The notes under the pieces: generated by a model | What the model was told of the DNA's origin: nothing | The model's input: the letters and a program-made list of their open reading frames with translations, nothing else | Databases searched by the model: none | Position numbers and translations under genes: made by a program | Source: an uncultured Bacteroidales bacterium | GTDB lineage: Bacteria > Bacteroidota > Bacteroidia > Bacteroidales > Bacteroidaceae | Assembly: GCA_902763865.1 (NCBI GenBank) | Contig: CACWTR010000001.1 | Location: forward strand, 1-64,000 | DNA length: 64,000 nucleotides | Direction of reading: 5' to 3' | Shown: one piece after another, positions 1-7,278 of the stretch | How the letters are laid out: every line of letters begins with the position of its first letter | Numbering within the stretch: position 1 is the first letter of the stretch

Positions 1-27
1 GCATAGATATTGCATAGGTGTGCGTGC

Positions 28-237
28 TCAGAAGTTCTTGGCTATGGCTGATATTTCGCGGCTATAGTTTGCGGCGCGGCTCAGATAGTATGCATAGTTG
101 GGGCGTACGCCTATTTCGGGGAATTCCGAGCGCAGGGCGGAAAAAGTGGCGGCGGGGCGCTCGCGGATGCGGATGGTAAGGGCGACGCTGTCAATGGTGA
201 TTACTGTGCATTCTTCGCCGTGGGGGGGTAATTTCTA
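28..237 (-). pseudogene. C-terminal coding remnant, probable frameshift
   Basis: Read on the minus strand, this stretch encodes a native-looking peptide of about 69 residues ending in REISAIAKNF, with the GC-rich third positions typical of the neighbours. No start codon lies in this frame before an in-frame TAG near position 239. The frame one step away is open through the preceding bases, and the two frames meet at a run of seven C (222-228 as G on the plus strand), so a homopolymer frameshift is likely. Upstream the sequence runs straight into the 9-bp repeats. No family is recognised. It could also be chance coding potential. Confidence 0.3.
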
Positions 238-263
238 TATCTATTACCTGATTCCGTTCTGCT

Positions 264-396
264 TCTGCAACATTTGCAACATTTGCAACATTTGCAACAA
301 TTATTTTTGAGAGAGGGAGAGTCGCCTATTACTATATATATAAGCGCTTTGTGTCTCTTTTTGCTTTGTTGCAAATGTTGCATTTGTTGCAGTTTC
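264..396. repeat. Long hairpin unit with 9-bp tandem arms, copy 1
   Basis: The left arm is a tandem of the 9-mer TTGCAACAT. The right arm is its inverse (TGTTGCAAATGTTGCA and following). The core is AT-rich and contains GAGAGAGGGAGAGTCGCC and TTTGTGTCTCTTTTTGC. The unit is repeated directly at 404-556 with near identity. No coding content is evident. Confidence 0.85.
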
Positions 397-403
397 CTCT
401 TTT

Positions 404-556
404 CTGCAACATTTGCAACATTTGCAACAATTATTTTTGAGAGAGGGAGAGTCGCCTATTACTATATAATTAATAATTACATATCTTAATTATATAGTTA
501 TAAGCACTTTGTGTCTCTTTTTGCTTTGTTGCAAATGTTGCATTTGTTGCAGTTTC
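404..556. repeat. Long hairpin unit with 9-bp tandem arms, copy 2
   Basis: This is a direct repeat of 264-396. It has the same arms and core, plus about 20 extra AT-rich bases in the middle (near 465-490). The two adjacent copies suggest a duplicated mobile or slippage-prone intergenic element. Confidence 0.85.
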
Positions 557-636
557 GCCCCCTGCATTATCTCTGCATTTCTTTTCCTGCAAGTTTTTGC
601 AGAGGTGTTTTATTTTTCGTGGGGGATTTTTCGCCG

Positions 637-644
637 TAACTTTG
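637..644 (+). promoter_or_regulatory. Bacteroidetes -7 element TAACTTTG
   Basis: TAACTTTG matches the Bacteroidetes sigma-ABfr -7 consensus TAnnTTTG and lies 17 bp before the ATG of the small ORF at 662. Confidence 0.5.
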
Positions 645-661
645 CAGCTAGTCGCGAAGAC

Positions 662-787
662 ATGATGAAGGTTCTGAAGGAGGAAGGAAAGTCGGAAGAC
701 AGCTGCCGGATGCTCCTGTGCCGCATGCTCGGACGCGAGATGATAATGGAGAAGTCCAAAAGCTTCTACCGCAAGCTCATCGAATAA
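662..787 (+). CDS. Small hypothetical protein (41 aa)
   Basis: This is a 41-residue ORF starting at the first of two adjacent ATG codons (MMKVLKEEGKSEDSC) and ending FYRKLIE. It is charged and predicted helical, with no signal peptide or membrane segment. Support comes from a well-placed TAACTTTG promoter 17 bp upstream, GGAGGAAGG within the early coding region, and a strong terminator hairpin at 848-886. The family is unknown. An overlapping minus-strand ORF (470-847) was judged a shadow because it is made largely of translated repeats. Confidence 0.4.
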   Translation: MMKVLKEEGKSEDSCRMLLCRMLGREMIMEKSKSFYRKLIE

Positions 788-800
788 AACGCCGCGTTTT

Positions 801-828
801 TGCAACAAATGCAACAAATGCAACAAAC
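801..828. repeat. 9-bp tandem repeat (GCAACAAAT)3
   Basis: Three tandem copies of GCAACAAAT/C, the same repeat theme as the arms of the 264-556 units but with a variant third triplet. Confidence 0.7.
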
Positions 829-847
829 GATTCCGAGACACAAACAA

Positions 848-886
848 GGGGGCTGTGTCAGAATGAATGGCACAGCCCCCTTTTTT
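848..886 (+). terminator. Rho-independent terminator
   Basis: A perfect 10-bp stem GGGGGCTGTG/CACAGCCCCC with a 13-base loop, followed by a T-run (TTTTTT). It would end transcription of the small ORF at 662. A near-identical hairpin (GGGGCTGTGTC) follows rpe at 41285. Confidence 0.8.
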
Positions 887-891
887 GCTTT

Positions 892-997
892 AACCACGAA
901 CCAGCACGAATTACACGAATTATTCAACTGCTGTTTGTCAGCTAATGACACAGCCCCTTTTTATAATCCGTGCAATTCGTGTAATTCGTTGTTAAAA
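892..997. repeat. 9-bp-unit hairpin, CACGAATTA family, copy 1
   Basis: The left arm contains CACGAATTACACGAATT and the right arm AATTCGTGTAATTCG, i.e. inverse tandems of the 9-mer CACGAATTA. The spacer contains another GACACAGCCCC half-stem. Related copies lie at 41330-41413 and 54396-54497. Confidence 0.8.
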
Positions 998-1007
998 GTA
1001 AATCCCC

Positions 1008-1973
1008 TCAGAATGCGTTTGCTTTGAGGCGGAGGCCGGCAGTTTCGTCGAGGCCGAACATGAGGTTCATGTTCTGCACGGCTTGGCCGACGGCTCCCTT
1101 CAGGAGGTTGTCGATGCAGGAGATCATGAGGAGCTGGTCCTGATACTTCTCGACATAGACCAGGGCCTTGTTGGTGCCTACGACCTGCTTCATGTCGGGG
1201 CTCTTCAGGACAAGGTGCGTGAAGGGGGCGTCCTTGTAGTAGTCGGCATAGATGCGCTGCACTTCCTCCAGGGGGAGGTCGCACCGCGCGTAGGCCGTGA
1301 CGAAGATGCCCCGGGCGAAGCAGCCGCGCTGCGGGATGAAGAGCACGCGTCCCTCGTAGCCGGGGGAGAGTTCCTGGACCGTCTGGTTTATCTCCAGCAG
1401 GTGCTGGTGGGTGAAGGTCTTATAGACGGAGATGTTGTCGTTGCGCCACGAGAAATGGGTTGTCGGGCCGGGCTTCTGTCCTGCGCCGGTGCTGCCCGTG
1501 ATGCCGCTCACGTGGATGTCGCCGCTGATGATGCCGGCCTTCAGCGCGGGCAGCATGGCGAGCTGTATGCAGGTGGCGAAGCAGCCGGGGTTGGCAAGGT
1601 GCATGGCCGAGCGTATCTGCTGGCGGTGCGTCTCGGGCAAGCCGTAGATGAAGTCGTGCCCTCCTGCTATGCGGAAGTCCTGGGCCAGGTCGATTATCTT
1701 CACGTTGGAGGGTATGTCGTGCTCGCGGAGGAACTGTTCGCTCTTGCCGTGGCCGAAGCAGAGGAAGATGACATCGACCTGGTCGAAGGGGCAGTCGAGG
1801 CTGAACCTCAACTCTGTGTCGCCAATGAGTCCCTCGTGCACGTCGCTGACGAGGTTACCGGCATTGCTTTCGCTGTGGGCAAAGACTATCTCCGCCTGCG
1901 GATGGTTCAGCAGGATGCGAATCAGCTCGCCGCCCGTGTAGCCGGCTGCTCCGAGGATGCCAATGTTTACCAT
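1008..1973 (-). CDS. argC: N-acetyl-gamma-glutamyl-phosphate reductase ArgC
   Basis: NADPH-dependent reduction of N-acyl-glutamyl phosphate to the semialdehyde, third step of arginine synthesis, cytosolic. The 321 residues match the short ArgC class. The N-terminal dinucleotide motif GAAGYTG is at residues 8-14, and the catalytic cysteine sits in NPGCFAT at residue 131, followed by the conserved GSTGAGQKPG stretch. It lies downstream of argR, GNAT and argG on the same strand. A repeat-flanked four-helix gene now separates it from argG. In Bacteroides the acyl group may be succinyl rather than acetyl. No argD follows; the next sequence is repeats. Confidence 0.95.
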   Translation of the reverse strand: MVNIGILGAAGYTGGELIRILLNHPQAEIVFAHSESNAGNLVSDVHEGLIGDTELRFSLDCPFDQVDVIFLCFGHGKSEQFLREHDIPSNVKIIDLAQDFRIAGGHDFIYGLPETHRQQIRSAMHLANPGCFATCIQLAMLPALKAGIISGDIHVSGITGSTGAGQKPGPTTHFSWRNDNISVYKTFTHQHLLEINQTVQELSPGYEGRVLFIPQRGCFARGIFVTAYARCDLPLEEVQRIYADYYKDAPFTHLVLKSPDMKQVVGTNKALVYVEKYQDQLLMISCIDNLLKGAVGQAVQNMNLMFGLDETAGLRLKANAF

Positions 1974-1984
1974 AGTTTAAAGTA

Positions 1985-2096
1985 AAAGTGAATAGTGAAA
2001 AGTGAACAATTTGCTACCGCCGGGGAATAGTGAATAGTGAACAATTTACTACCGCCGGGGAATAGTGAAATGTGAACAATTTGCTACCGCCGGGGG
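1985..2096. repeat. Tandem repeat, about 36 bp x3, left flank
   Basis: Three tandem copies of a unit built from GTGAATAGTGAA and CAATTTGCTACCGCCGGGG. The same sequence appears in inverse orientation at 2514-2616, so the two blocks bracket the four-helix-bundle gene. Confidence 0.85.
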
Positions 2097-2120
2097 GCTG
2101 GTTGCTGCCATTTTTGCTAT

Positions 2121-2498
2121 TCATTTCTTTTCAATGTTTTGTTTACTTGTTTTTATTGACGAGATTAGGAGTGCCAGCAGTTCCTGACAGTCACTGCTTA
2201 TGCTCTCAAACTCTTGTTCTTTCAGATATTCTGTATCCTTGAGGATATTGAGCCAGTAGAGTGTTTCGTTGCATTCCTTTAGTGCAATCGAAAGTTTATT
2301 TACGAAGTCTGCGGGGCTTTGAGCATAAGTGGATTCGCTTACCAACGCGCCGATGGCTGTCCCGGAACGAAATACCTGGTTTATCATGCCGTACTCCTTC
2401 GGGCTGCATTTGATATACTTTACCATGTTAACAATACGAACACCGAAGAAATAGCTTTTCCTTGTCAGTGGCGAACTGTTATATTGAAGATAAGACAT
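2121..2498 (-). CDS. Four-helix bundle protein (23S rRNA IVS-type)
   Basis: The 125 residues match the TIGR02436 family of four-helix-bundle proteins first noted in 23S rRNA intervening sequences and related to the Avd accessory proteins of retroelements. Recognisable landmarks are the first helix (SYFFGVRIVNMVKYIK), FRSGTAIGALVSES in the middle, and IALKECNETLYWLNIL followed by SSDCQELLALL. The full family length is present, so it appears intact. It is co-oriented with the arg genes and sits between argG and argC with inverted repeats on both sides, which suggests insertion. Members bind nucleic acid in some systems; the role here is unknown. Confidence 0.85.
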   Translation of the reverse strand: MSYLQYNSSPLTRKSYFFGVRIVNMVKYIKCSPKEYGMINQVFRSGTAIGALVSESTYAQSPADFVNKLSIALKECNETLYWLNILKDTEYLKEQEFESISSDCQELLALLISSIKTSKQNIEKK

Positions 2499-2513
2499 GG
2501 CAAATTAATCCTT

Positions 2514-2616
2514 AGTGCGGAAGCAAATTATTCACTTTTCACTATTCACTTTTCCCTTATAATTCATAGTTCAGTGCGGAAGCAAATTATTCACTTTTCA
2601 CTATTCACTTTTCCCT
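2514..2616. repeat. Tandem repeat x2, right flank (inverted to 1985-2096)
   Basis: Two copies of GTGCGGAAGCAAATTATTC plus TTTTCACTATTCACTTTTCCC, the inverse complement of the left block. The argG stop codon lies inside this repeat. Confidence 0.85.
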
Positions 2617-3817
2617 TTTCATTTTCCCTCTCATCAGGGTGTGCCAGATAGTAGGCCCTGAGAGCCGTGGAGGTTACCTTGATGAAGCCTTTGGCGTCCT
2701 CGCTGGTCCAGGCCTTTGCTGTCTCGCCGTACTCGCCGAGTTTGTTCTTGACGAGGTCGTTGGGGCTGTCAACGCCGACCGTCTGGAAGCAGAGGGGACG
2801 CAGCTCGAGGGTCACTTCGCCGGTGACGTTGCGCTGGCTGCTCAGGAGCATGGCCTCGATGTCGGGCATGACGGGTTCCAGGTACTGACTTTCGTGGAGG
2901 AACATGCCGTACCAGTTTGCCACCTGTTCCTTCCAGTACTGCTGCCACTTGGAGAGTGTGAACTTCTCGAGGAAGCGATGTGCGCCGATGATGAGCATTG
3001 GGGCAGCGGCTTCGAAGCCGACCCTGCCCTTGATGCCGATGATGGTGTCACCGACGTGGCAGTCGCGTCCGATGCCGTAGCGGGCACCGATTTCCTCTAC
3101 CTTCTGTATGGCCTTTATCTTATCGTCGAAGTGTTCGCCGTTGACGGAGCAGATTTCGCCTTTCTCGAAGCCAATCCTGAGCAGCTCGGGGCCTGTGGCA
3201 GAGGGGTGCTTCAGGTAGGCACTCTCGGGCAGTCCCTGCCGGGAGTCGAGTAACTCGCCGCCGCAGATGCTGGTGCCCCAGAGACCGACGTTGTAGCTGT
3301 ACTTCAGTTTGGTGAAGTCGGCAAAGTAGCCGTTCCGGTTGAGGTAATCGACTTCCTCCTGACGCGACAGGTTGCCGTCGCGGGTCAGCGTGATGATTTC
3401 CACGCCGGGGCACATGACGAGGAAGGTCATGTCGAAGCGTATCTGGTCGTTGCCTGCGCCGGTAGAGCCGTGGGCGATGGCCGTGGCACCTATCTCCTTG
3501 GCGTAGCGTGCGATGGCGAGTGCCTGGAAGATGCGCTCTGAGCTGACCGAGATGGGGTAGCAGTTATTGCGGAGCACATTGCCGAAGACCATGTACTTGA
3601 GCGACTTCTCGTAGTATTCCTGCGTCACGTCGAGGGTGACATACTCCTTTGCACCCAGCTTGTAGGCATTCTCTTCGTTTGCCTTGAGCTGTTCGGGACT
3701 GAAGCCGCCCGTGTTGGCACAGGCTGCATATACTTCGTAACCTTTCTCCTTAGCCAGATACATGACGGTGTAGCTGGTGTCCAATCCGCCGCTGAAGGCG
3801 ACAACTACTTTCTTCAT
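2591..3817 (-). CDS. argG: Argininosuccinate synthase ArgG
   Basis: ATP-dependent condensation of citrulline and aspartate, cytosolic, penultimate step of arginine synthesis. The 408 residues open with the PP-loop SGGLDTS at residues 9-15. ATGAGNDQIRFD-like and GTSICGG segments typical of the family follow. The start is the ATG directly before KKVVVAFSGG. The last residues (ENEKGKVNSEK) are encoded by the tandem repeat that flanks the inserted four-helix gene, so the tail was probably replaced when the repeat arrived. No separate promoter was seen, so expression probably comes from the argR promoter. Confidence 0.96.
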   Translation of the reverse strand: MKKVVVAFSGGLDTSYTVMYLAKEKGYEVYAACANTGGFSPEQLKANEENAYKLGAKEYVTLDVTQEYYEKSLKYMVFGNVLRNNCYPISVSSERIFQALAIARYAKEIGATAIAHGSTGAGNDQIRFDMTFLVMCPGVEIITLTRDGNLSRQEEVDYLNRNGYFADFTKLKYSYNVGLWGTSICGGELLDSRQGLPESAYLKHPSATGPELLRIGFEKGEICSVNGEHFDDKIKAIQKVEEIGARYGIGRDCHVGDTIIGIKGRVGFEAAAPMLIIGAHRFLEKFTLSKWQQYWKEQVANWYGMFLHESQYLEPVMPDIEAMLLSSQRNVTGEVTLELRPLCFQTVGVDSPNDLVKNKLGEYGETAKAWTSEDAKGFIKVTSTALRAYYLAHPDERENEKGKVNSEK

Positions 3818-3862
3818 TTACGATTTACGATTTATTTAAGTTTCGGTTGTTGTGCTTTTGAG

Positions 3863-4016
3863 GGAAGTTAAAGAAGTTAATGGAGTTAGCTCGCTGTGCT
3901 CGCTTTGGGGAAGTTAAAGGACAATAGTTTTGTAGTCCGATTCCAGGCTGATAGTTCACCACATCCCAGTGGTATCGTCCTTTAACTTCTTTAACTTCTT
4001 TAACTTCTTTAACTCC
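3863..4016. repeat. 9-bp-unit hairpin, TTTAACTTC family
   Basis: The right side is four tandem 9-mers TTTAACTTC (3981-4016). The left side carries the inverse (AAGTTAAAG copies at 3866-3922). AAGTTAAAGGAC (3911-3922) pairs exactly with GTCCTTTAACTT (3977-3988). It fills the spacer between argG and the GNAT gene. Confidence 0.8.
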
Positions 4017-4058
4017 CGAAACTTGAACTATTTACTTTTTTTTGTACTATTTGACTCT

Positions 4059-4682
4059 TTATTCTATCCCTCTCAAAACCAACGTCCGCATGACGTCCTT
4101 AATGACTTCGAGCGAGGTGGGTTCGCCGTGGTGCTTCTCGGGGTCCCAGAGCATGCCGGTGCAGACGCAGAACTTGCGGTTCTTGGCTTCGAGGATGTTG
4201 TGGTTGATGCAGCCGAGACAGCCGTGCCAGAAGGCATCGTCGTCGGTGAGCTGATTGAAGCTGACGGGCACATAGCCCAGGGCTGTGTTCATCTTCATGA
4301 CGGCATCGCCGCTCGTGAGGCTGAAAATCTTGGCGTGGGGCCAGCGCAGGCGTGCCAGGGTGAAGGTGTAGTCCTTGATGCGCTTTGCTACGCCCAGGCC
4401 CTGATAGTCGGGGTGGACGATGAGCCCGGAGGTAGTGACGTAGTGCTTGTTGCCCCACGTCTCGATGTAGCTGAACCCGACGAATCTGTCTCCGTGGAGG
4501 GCCAGCACAGCCTTCCCCTCGCGCATCTTCATTGCCACGTACTCGTGGGTGCGCTCGGCGATGCCCGTTCCGCGCTTGCGGGCAGCCTCGCGGATGGTTT
4601 CGATGATGGTATCGACATACACCTCATGCTCGGCGTCGGCCACCAGCACCCGTATGTCATCTGCCTTTATGTCTTCTTTCAT
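4059..4682 (-). CDS. GNAT-family N-acetyltransferase in arg cluster
   Basis: A 207-residue GNAT-fold acyltransferase. The acyl-CoA-binding region VHPDYQGLGVAKRIKDY (about residues 92-108) is clear. A Cys-containing C-terminal section (HGCLGCINHN) is present. The ATG lies one base after the argR stop, so the two are translationally linked. Position inside argR-argG-argC suggests it supplies the N-acylglutamate synthase step, which Bacteroides lack in canonical ArgA/ArgJ form; some relatives use succinylated intermediates. The role is inferred from context. Confidence 0.85.
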   Translation of the reverse strand: MKEDIKADDIRVLVADAEHEVYVDTIIETIREAARKRGTGIAERTHEYVAMKMREGKAVLALHGDRFVGFSYIETWGNKHYVTTSGLIVHPDYQGLGVAKRIKDYTFTLARLRWPHAKIFSLTSGDAVMKMNTALGYVPVSFNQLTDDDAFWHGCLGCINHNILEAKNRKFCVCTGMLWDPEKHHGEPTSLEVIKDVMRTLVLRGIE

Positions 4683-4683
4683 C

Positions 4684-5151
4684 TTAATTCAGTTTAGGAA
4701 ACAATTCGCGCATTATTTTTGCAGCCGCCTCCCTGTCTGTGCCTTCGGCCAGCACGACGATGACGGTATCGTCGCCCGCCACGGTGCCGAGGAAGATGGA
4801 GTACTTCTGGTTGTCCACATCGTAGGCCACCATGCCGGCGTGACCCGGGGGCGTGTGCACCACCATCAGATTGCCCGAGAAGTTCAGTCGCCACTTCGCC
4901 TGATTGATTTCCTGAATAGTCGGCACCGGCTCAAACTGTCCCTCGCGGGGAAGGGCATAGACGCTGTGGCCGTTACGCACGCGAACCTTACTTATACGCA
5001 ATTGCTTGAGGTCGCGGCTCAGGGTTGTCTGCGTGCTGACGAAACCCTCTTCGCGCAGTTCGGCAAGCAGCTCTTCCTGACTTTCCAGGCTGTGCATGCT
5101 CACAATCTTGCGAATCGTCTGCAACCTCTTCTTCTTGTCTGACTTTTCCAT
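4684..5151 (-). CDS. argR: Arginine repressor ArgR
   Basis: Arginine-sensing hexameric repressor of 155 residues. The N-terminal winged helix has the family signature QEELLAELREEGF then TQTTLSRDLKQL. The C-terminal oligomerisation and arginine-binding domain contains GTVAGDDTVIVVLAEGTDREAAA. It is first in the minus-strand arg operon, directly behind its own promoter at 5160-5167 and inverted TGCATAA-type sites, so autoregulation is expected. Confidence 0.95.
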   Translation of the reverse strand: MEKSDKKKRLQTIRKIVSMHSLESQEELLAELREEGFVSTQTTLSRDLKQLRISKVRVRNGHSVYALPREGQFEPVPTIQEINQAKWRLNFSGNLMVVHTPPGHAGMVAYDVDNQKYSIFLGTVAGDDTVIVVLAEGTDREAAAKIMRELFPKLN

Positions 5152-5159
5152 AACGGCTG

Positions 5160-5211
5160 CAAAGGTACAACATTTTATGCAAATCGCAACAAGGATTCGC
5201 GCATAAAATGT
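5160..5211 (-). promoter_or_regulatory. argR promoter with candidate ARG operators
   Basis: On the minus strand the -7 element is TACCTTTG (5160-5167). Just upstream ACATTTTATGC (5170-5180) and GCATAAAATGT (5201-5211) form an exact 11-bp inverted repeat with centres 31 bp apart. Two further TGCATAA motifs lie near 5231 and 5254. Spacing across the promoter fits ArgR autorepression; binding is inferred. Confidence 0.6.
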
Positions 5212-5277
5212 GTATTTCTATAGAAATTCTTGCATAAGTTTGCTTTCCGACATGCATAAACGCCGCAGCCCCCGGCA

Positions 5278-6576
5278 CTACTCATCGAGCACGCGAAGCT
5301 GAACAAGCTCAATCTTGGTGGCCGTCTTCTTCGTGACCTTAAACTCCCAATGCCCGAAGCGGACAGGTTCGTTCAGTTTGGGGAAGTTCTGGAACTCGTG
5401 GAGGATAAGGCCGCCAACGGTCAGGTAGTCGTCGCTCTCGGGCAGGTCAAGGCCGAGCAGCTCGTTGGCCTGAGCTATCTCCAGGCGTCCGGAAAGCTGG
5501 TACTCGCCCGGAGCTGTCTGCCGCGCCGTATAGTTCTTGCTGTCGTGCTCGTCCTCTATCTCGCCGAATATCTCTTCCACCAAGTCCTCCATCGTGACGA
5601 TGCCACTCGTGCCGCCGAACTCATCGACGATGACCGCGAGCGAGCGCTTCTGGCTGATGAAGGTGCCGAGCAGCTTCTGGGCGTTCATCGTCTCGGGCAC
5701 GATGGGCACCTCGCGCACATGCTTCGTCCAGTCCTCGTCCTCGGAAAGGCGGAACATCTCGGCGGTATGGATGTAACCAACGATGTTGTCGATGTCCTCC
5801 TTATAGACGATGATTTTGCTGTGGCCGCTCTCCACGAACTGAGTCTGCAGCTCGCGGAAGGACGTTTCGGTCGAGACGGCTACTATCTCGGTACGGGGGA
5901 CGATGCAGTCGCGCACCTTGACAGAGCTGAAGTCGAGGGCGTTCTGGAAAATTTTCACCTCGTCCTCGATGTCCTCATCGTCGGCAGCCTTGTCGATGTT
6001 GCTCTGGATGAGGTAGTCCAGGTCTTCGCGCGTAAAGACTTTCTCGAGCTTGGCCTTCTGCACCTTCTCGCCGACGAGCCACAGCAGAAATTTGCCGAGA
6101 GAGCTTGTGAACTTGCTGACGGGCCATAATATAATATAAAAGATGTAGGCCGGCAGCGCAAAAAGGCGCATCATGCGATTCGGGTTGATGCGGAAGAGCG
6201 TCTTGGGCAGGAACTCGCCGGTGACAAGGACGATGAGGGTGGCAAGAACCGTCTGCAGCAGGAGGCAGAGCGCCTCGTTGGGACAGTCGCCCCAAGGCTG
6301 ATGGATGCCCAGGGGGATAAGGATGAGGGCATTCGTTATCTTAGCCATGAGGATGCCATAGATGACCAGGGCAATGTTGTTGCCCACGAGAAGCGTGGAG
6401 ATGAAGCTGTTGGGATGGCGATAGAAGGTGTCGATAAGGCGCGACGAGAAGCCCTGCTGCTCCCGGTCCATCTCAAAGCGCAACTTGCTGCTCGAGACAA
6501 AGGCTATCTCCATTCCCGAGAAGAATCCCGAGAAGAGAAGCACGATGACGGTATCTATAATCAGTTCATAGTCCAT
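5278..6576 (-). CDS. CNNM/CBS/CorC hemolysin-family membrane protein (GldE-like)
   Basis: A 432-residue inner-membrane protein. The N-terminal DUF21/CNNM transmembrane domain covers about residues 1-200, starting with IIDTVIVLLFSGFFSGMEIAF. A CBS pair follows at about 215-335 (VPRTEIVAVS; VDEFGGTSGIVTMEDLVEEI). The CorC/HlyC domain is at the C terminus. Families of this architecture are linked to Mg2+/Co2+ transport, and the close Bacteroidetes homologue is annotated GldE. It is the last gene of the coaX-OMP-lptC operon, which ties it to envelope functions. The exact substrate is unknown. Confidence 0.85.
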   Translation of the reverse strand: MDYELIIDTVIVLLFSGFFSGMEIAFVSSSKLRFEMDREQQGFSSRLIDTFYRHPNSFISTLLVGNNIALVIYGILMAKITNALILIPLGIHQPWGDCPNEALCLLLQTVLATLIVLVTGEFLPKTLFRINPNRMMRLFALPAYIFYIILWPVSKFTSSLGKFLLWLVGEKVQKAKLEKVFTREDLDYLIQSNIDKAADDEDIEDEVKIFQNALDFSSVKVRDCIVPRTEIVAVSTETSFRELQTQFVESGHSKIIVYKEDIDNIVGYIHTAEMFRLSEDEDWTKHVREVPIVPETMNAQKLLGTFISQKRSLAVIVDEFGGTSGIVTMEDLVEEIFGEIEDEHDSKNYTARQTAPGEYQLSGRLEIAQANELLGLDLPESDDYLTVGGLILHEFQNFPKLNEPVRFGHWEFKVTKKTATKIELVQLRVLDE

Positions 6577-6600
6577 AGCTCATAGTTTAATGCGGCTGCC

Positions 6601-7206
6601 TCAGGGCTGTCCCTCCGCTCTTCGCGGAGCAGTCGAAAGGGAGTCCGCGCCACCAGCCTCCGTCTCCTTGACAGGGAAGACGCCGATGGAGTTGCGCACC
6701 GCATAGCGCGTCATCTGCTCGTTGCTGCGGAACTCCGTGCCCTCCAGCTCACGTTCAGGCGTGGTGATGTGAATGTACTGGTGGTTCCACATCTCGTGAG
6801 CGTCCAGGTCCCAGAAGAGTTCCTCGGTGCGGAATACATCGCCGTTCACGTTGCGCACCACTACGCGCCCCCGCAGCTCCCAGAGCTGCTGACGGTGCAG
6901 GTAGGCCGTATCCGACTGGACGAAGAGATCAACGTGGAACTTCTCGTCGAAGCGCTCCATGAGCATCCCCTTCATGAACTTCCAGGTGGCCGGTTCGCCG
7001 CCTTGTCCGTTGTAGATGTCCCATTCCTCCACCACCATGTGATAGCGCATCACACCGCTGTCGCTGATGAAGGTGTTGATGCCGCGCGAGTGCATGAACA
7101 GCAGGGAATCCTTCCCGCTGACAGCCTCGGCCAGATGTTCCACCTCGGCAGTGCAACCGATGCAAAGCACAAGAAGCAGTATGAAGGAAAGTGCACAGTG
7201 TCTCAC
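6601..7206 (-). CDS. lptC: LPS export protein LptC
   Basis: A 201-residue lipoprotein. The signal sequence runs to the lipobox LCIGC (Cys 17). The body has LptC-like beta-jellyroll features: RYHMVVEEWDIY, TAYLHRQQLWELRGRVVVRN, FRTEELFWD and the C-terminal GTEFRSNEQMTRYAVRNS. LptC passes lipopolysaccharide from the LptBFG ABC complex to the periplasmic bridge. The product is longer than proteobacterial LptC, as usual in Bacteroidetes. It sits between the barrel protein and the CNNM protein; lptD is also in this window (61083). Confidence 0.85.
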   Translation of the reverse strand: MRHCALSFILLLVLCIGCTAEVEHLAEAVSGKDSLLFMHSRGINTFISDSGVMRYHMVVEEWDIYNGQGGEPATWKFMKGMLMERFDEKFHVDLFVQSDTAYLHRQQLWELRGRVVVRNVNGDVFRTEELFWDLDAHEMWNHQYIHITTPERELEGTEFRSNEQMTRYAVRNSIGVFPVKETEAGGADSLSTAPRRAEGQP

Positions 7207-7209
7207 CCT

Positions 7210-7275
7210 ATTCCCGAATCCCTAATCTCTAATCCCTAATTCCTAATCCCTAATCCATCTCTAATCACTAATCCA
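7210..7275. repeat. Short degenerate tandem (CTAATCC-like)
   Basis: The spacer between lptC and the barrel gene is nearly all degenerate 7-8-mers of CTAATCC/CTAATTC. It may act as a spacer only. Confidence 0.6.
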
Positions 7276-7278
7276 AAA

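Noticed and set aside
264..556. Short repeats at the left end as a CRISPR array
   Set aside because: The repeats are 9-bp tandems without unique spacers, and no cas gene is near.
470..847. Minus-strand ORF of 125 codons
   Set aside because: It is composed of translated repeats and lies over a promoter-driven small ORF on the other strand.
1083..1985. Long plus-strand ORF over argC
   Set aside because: A shadow frame caused by high GC at third positions; argC is unambiguous.
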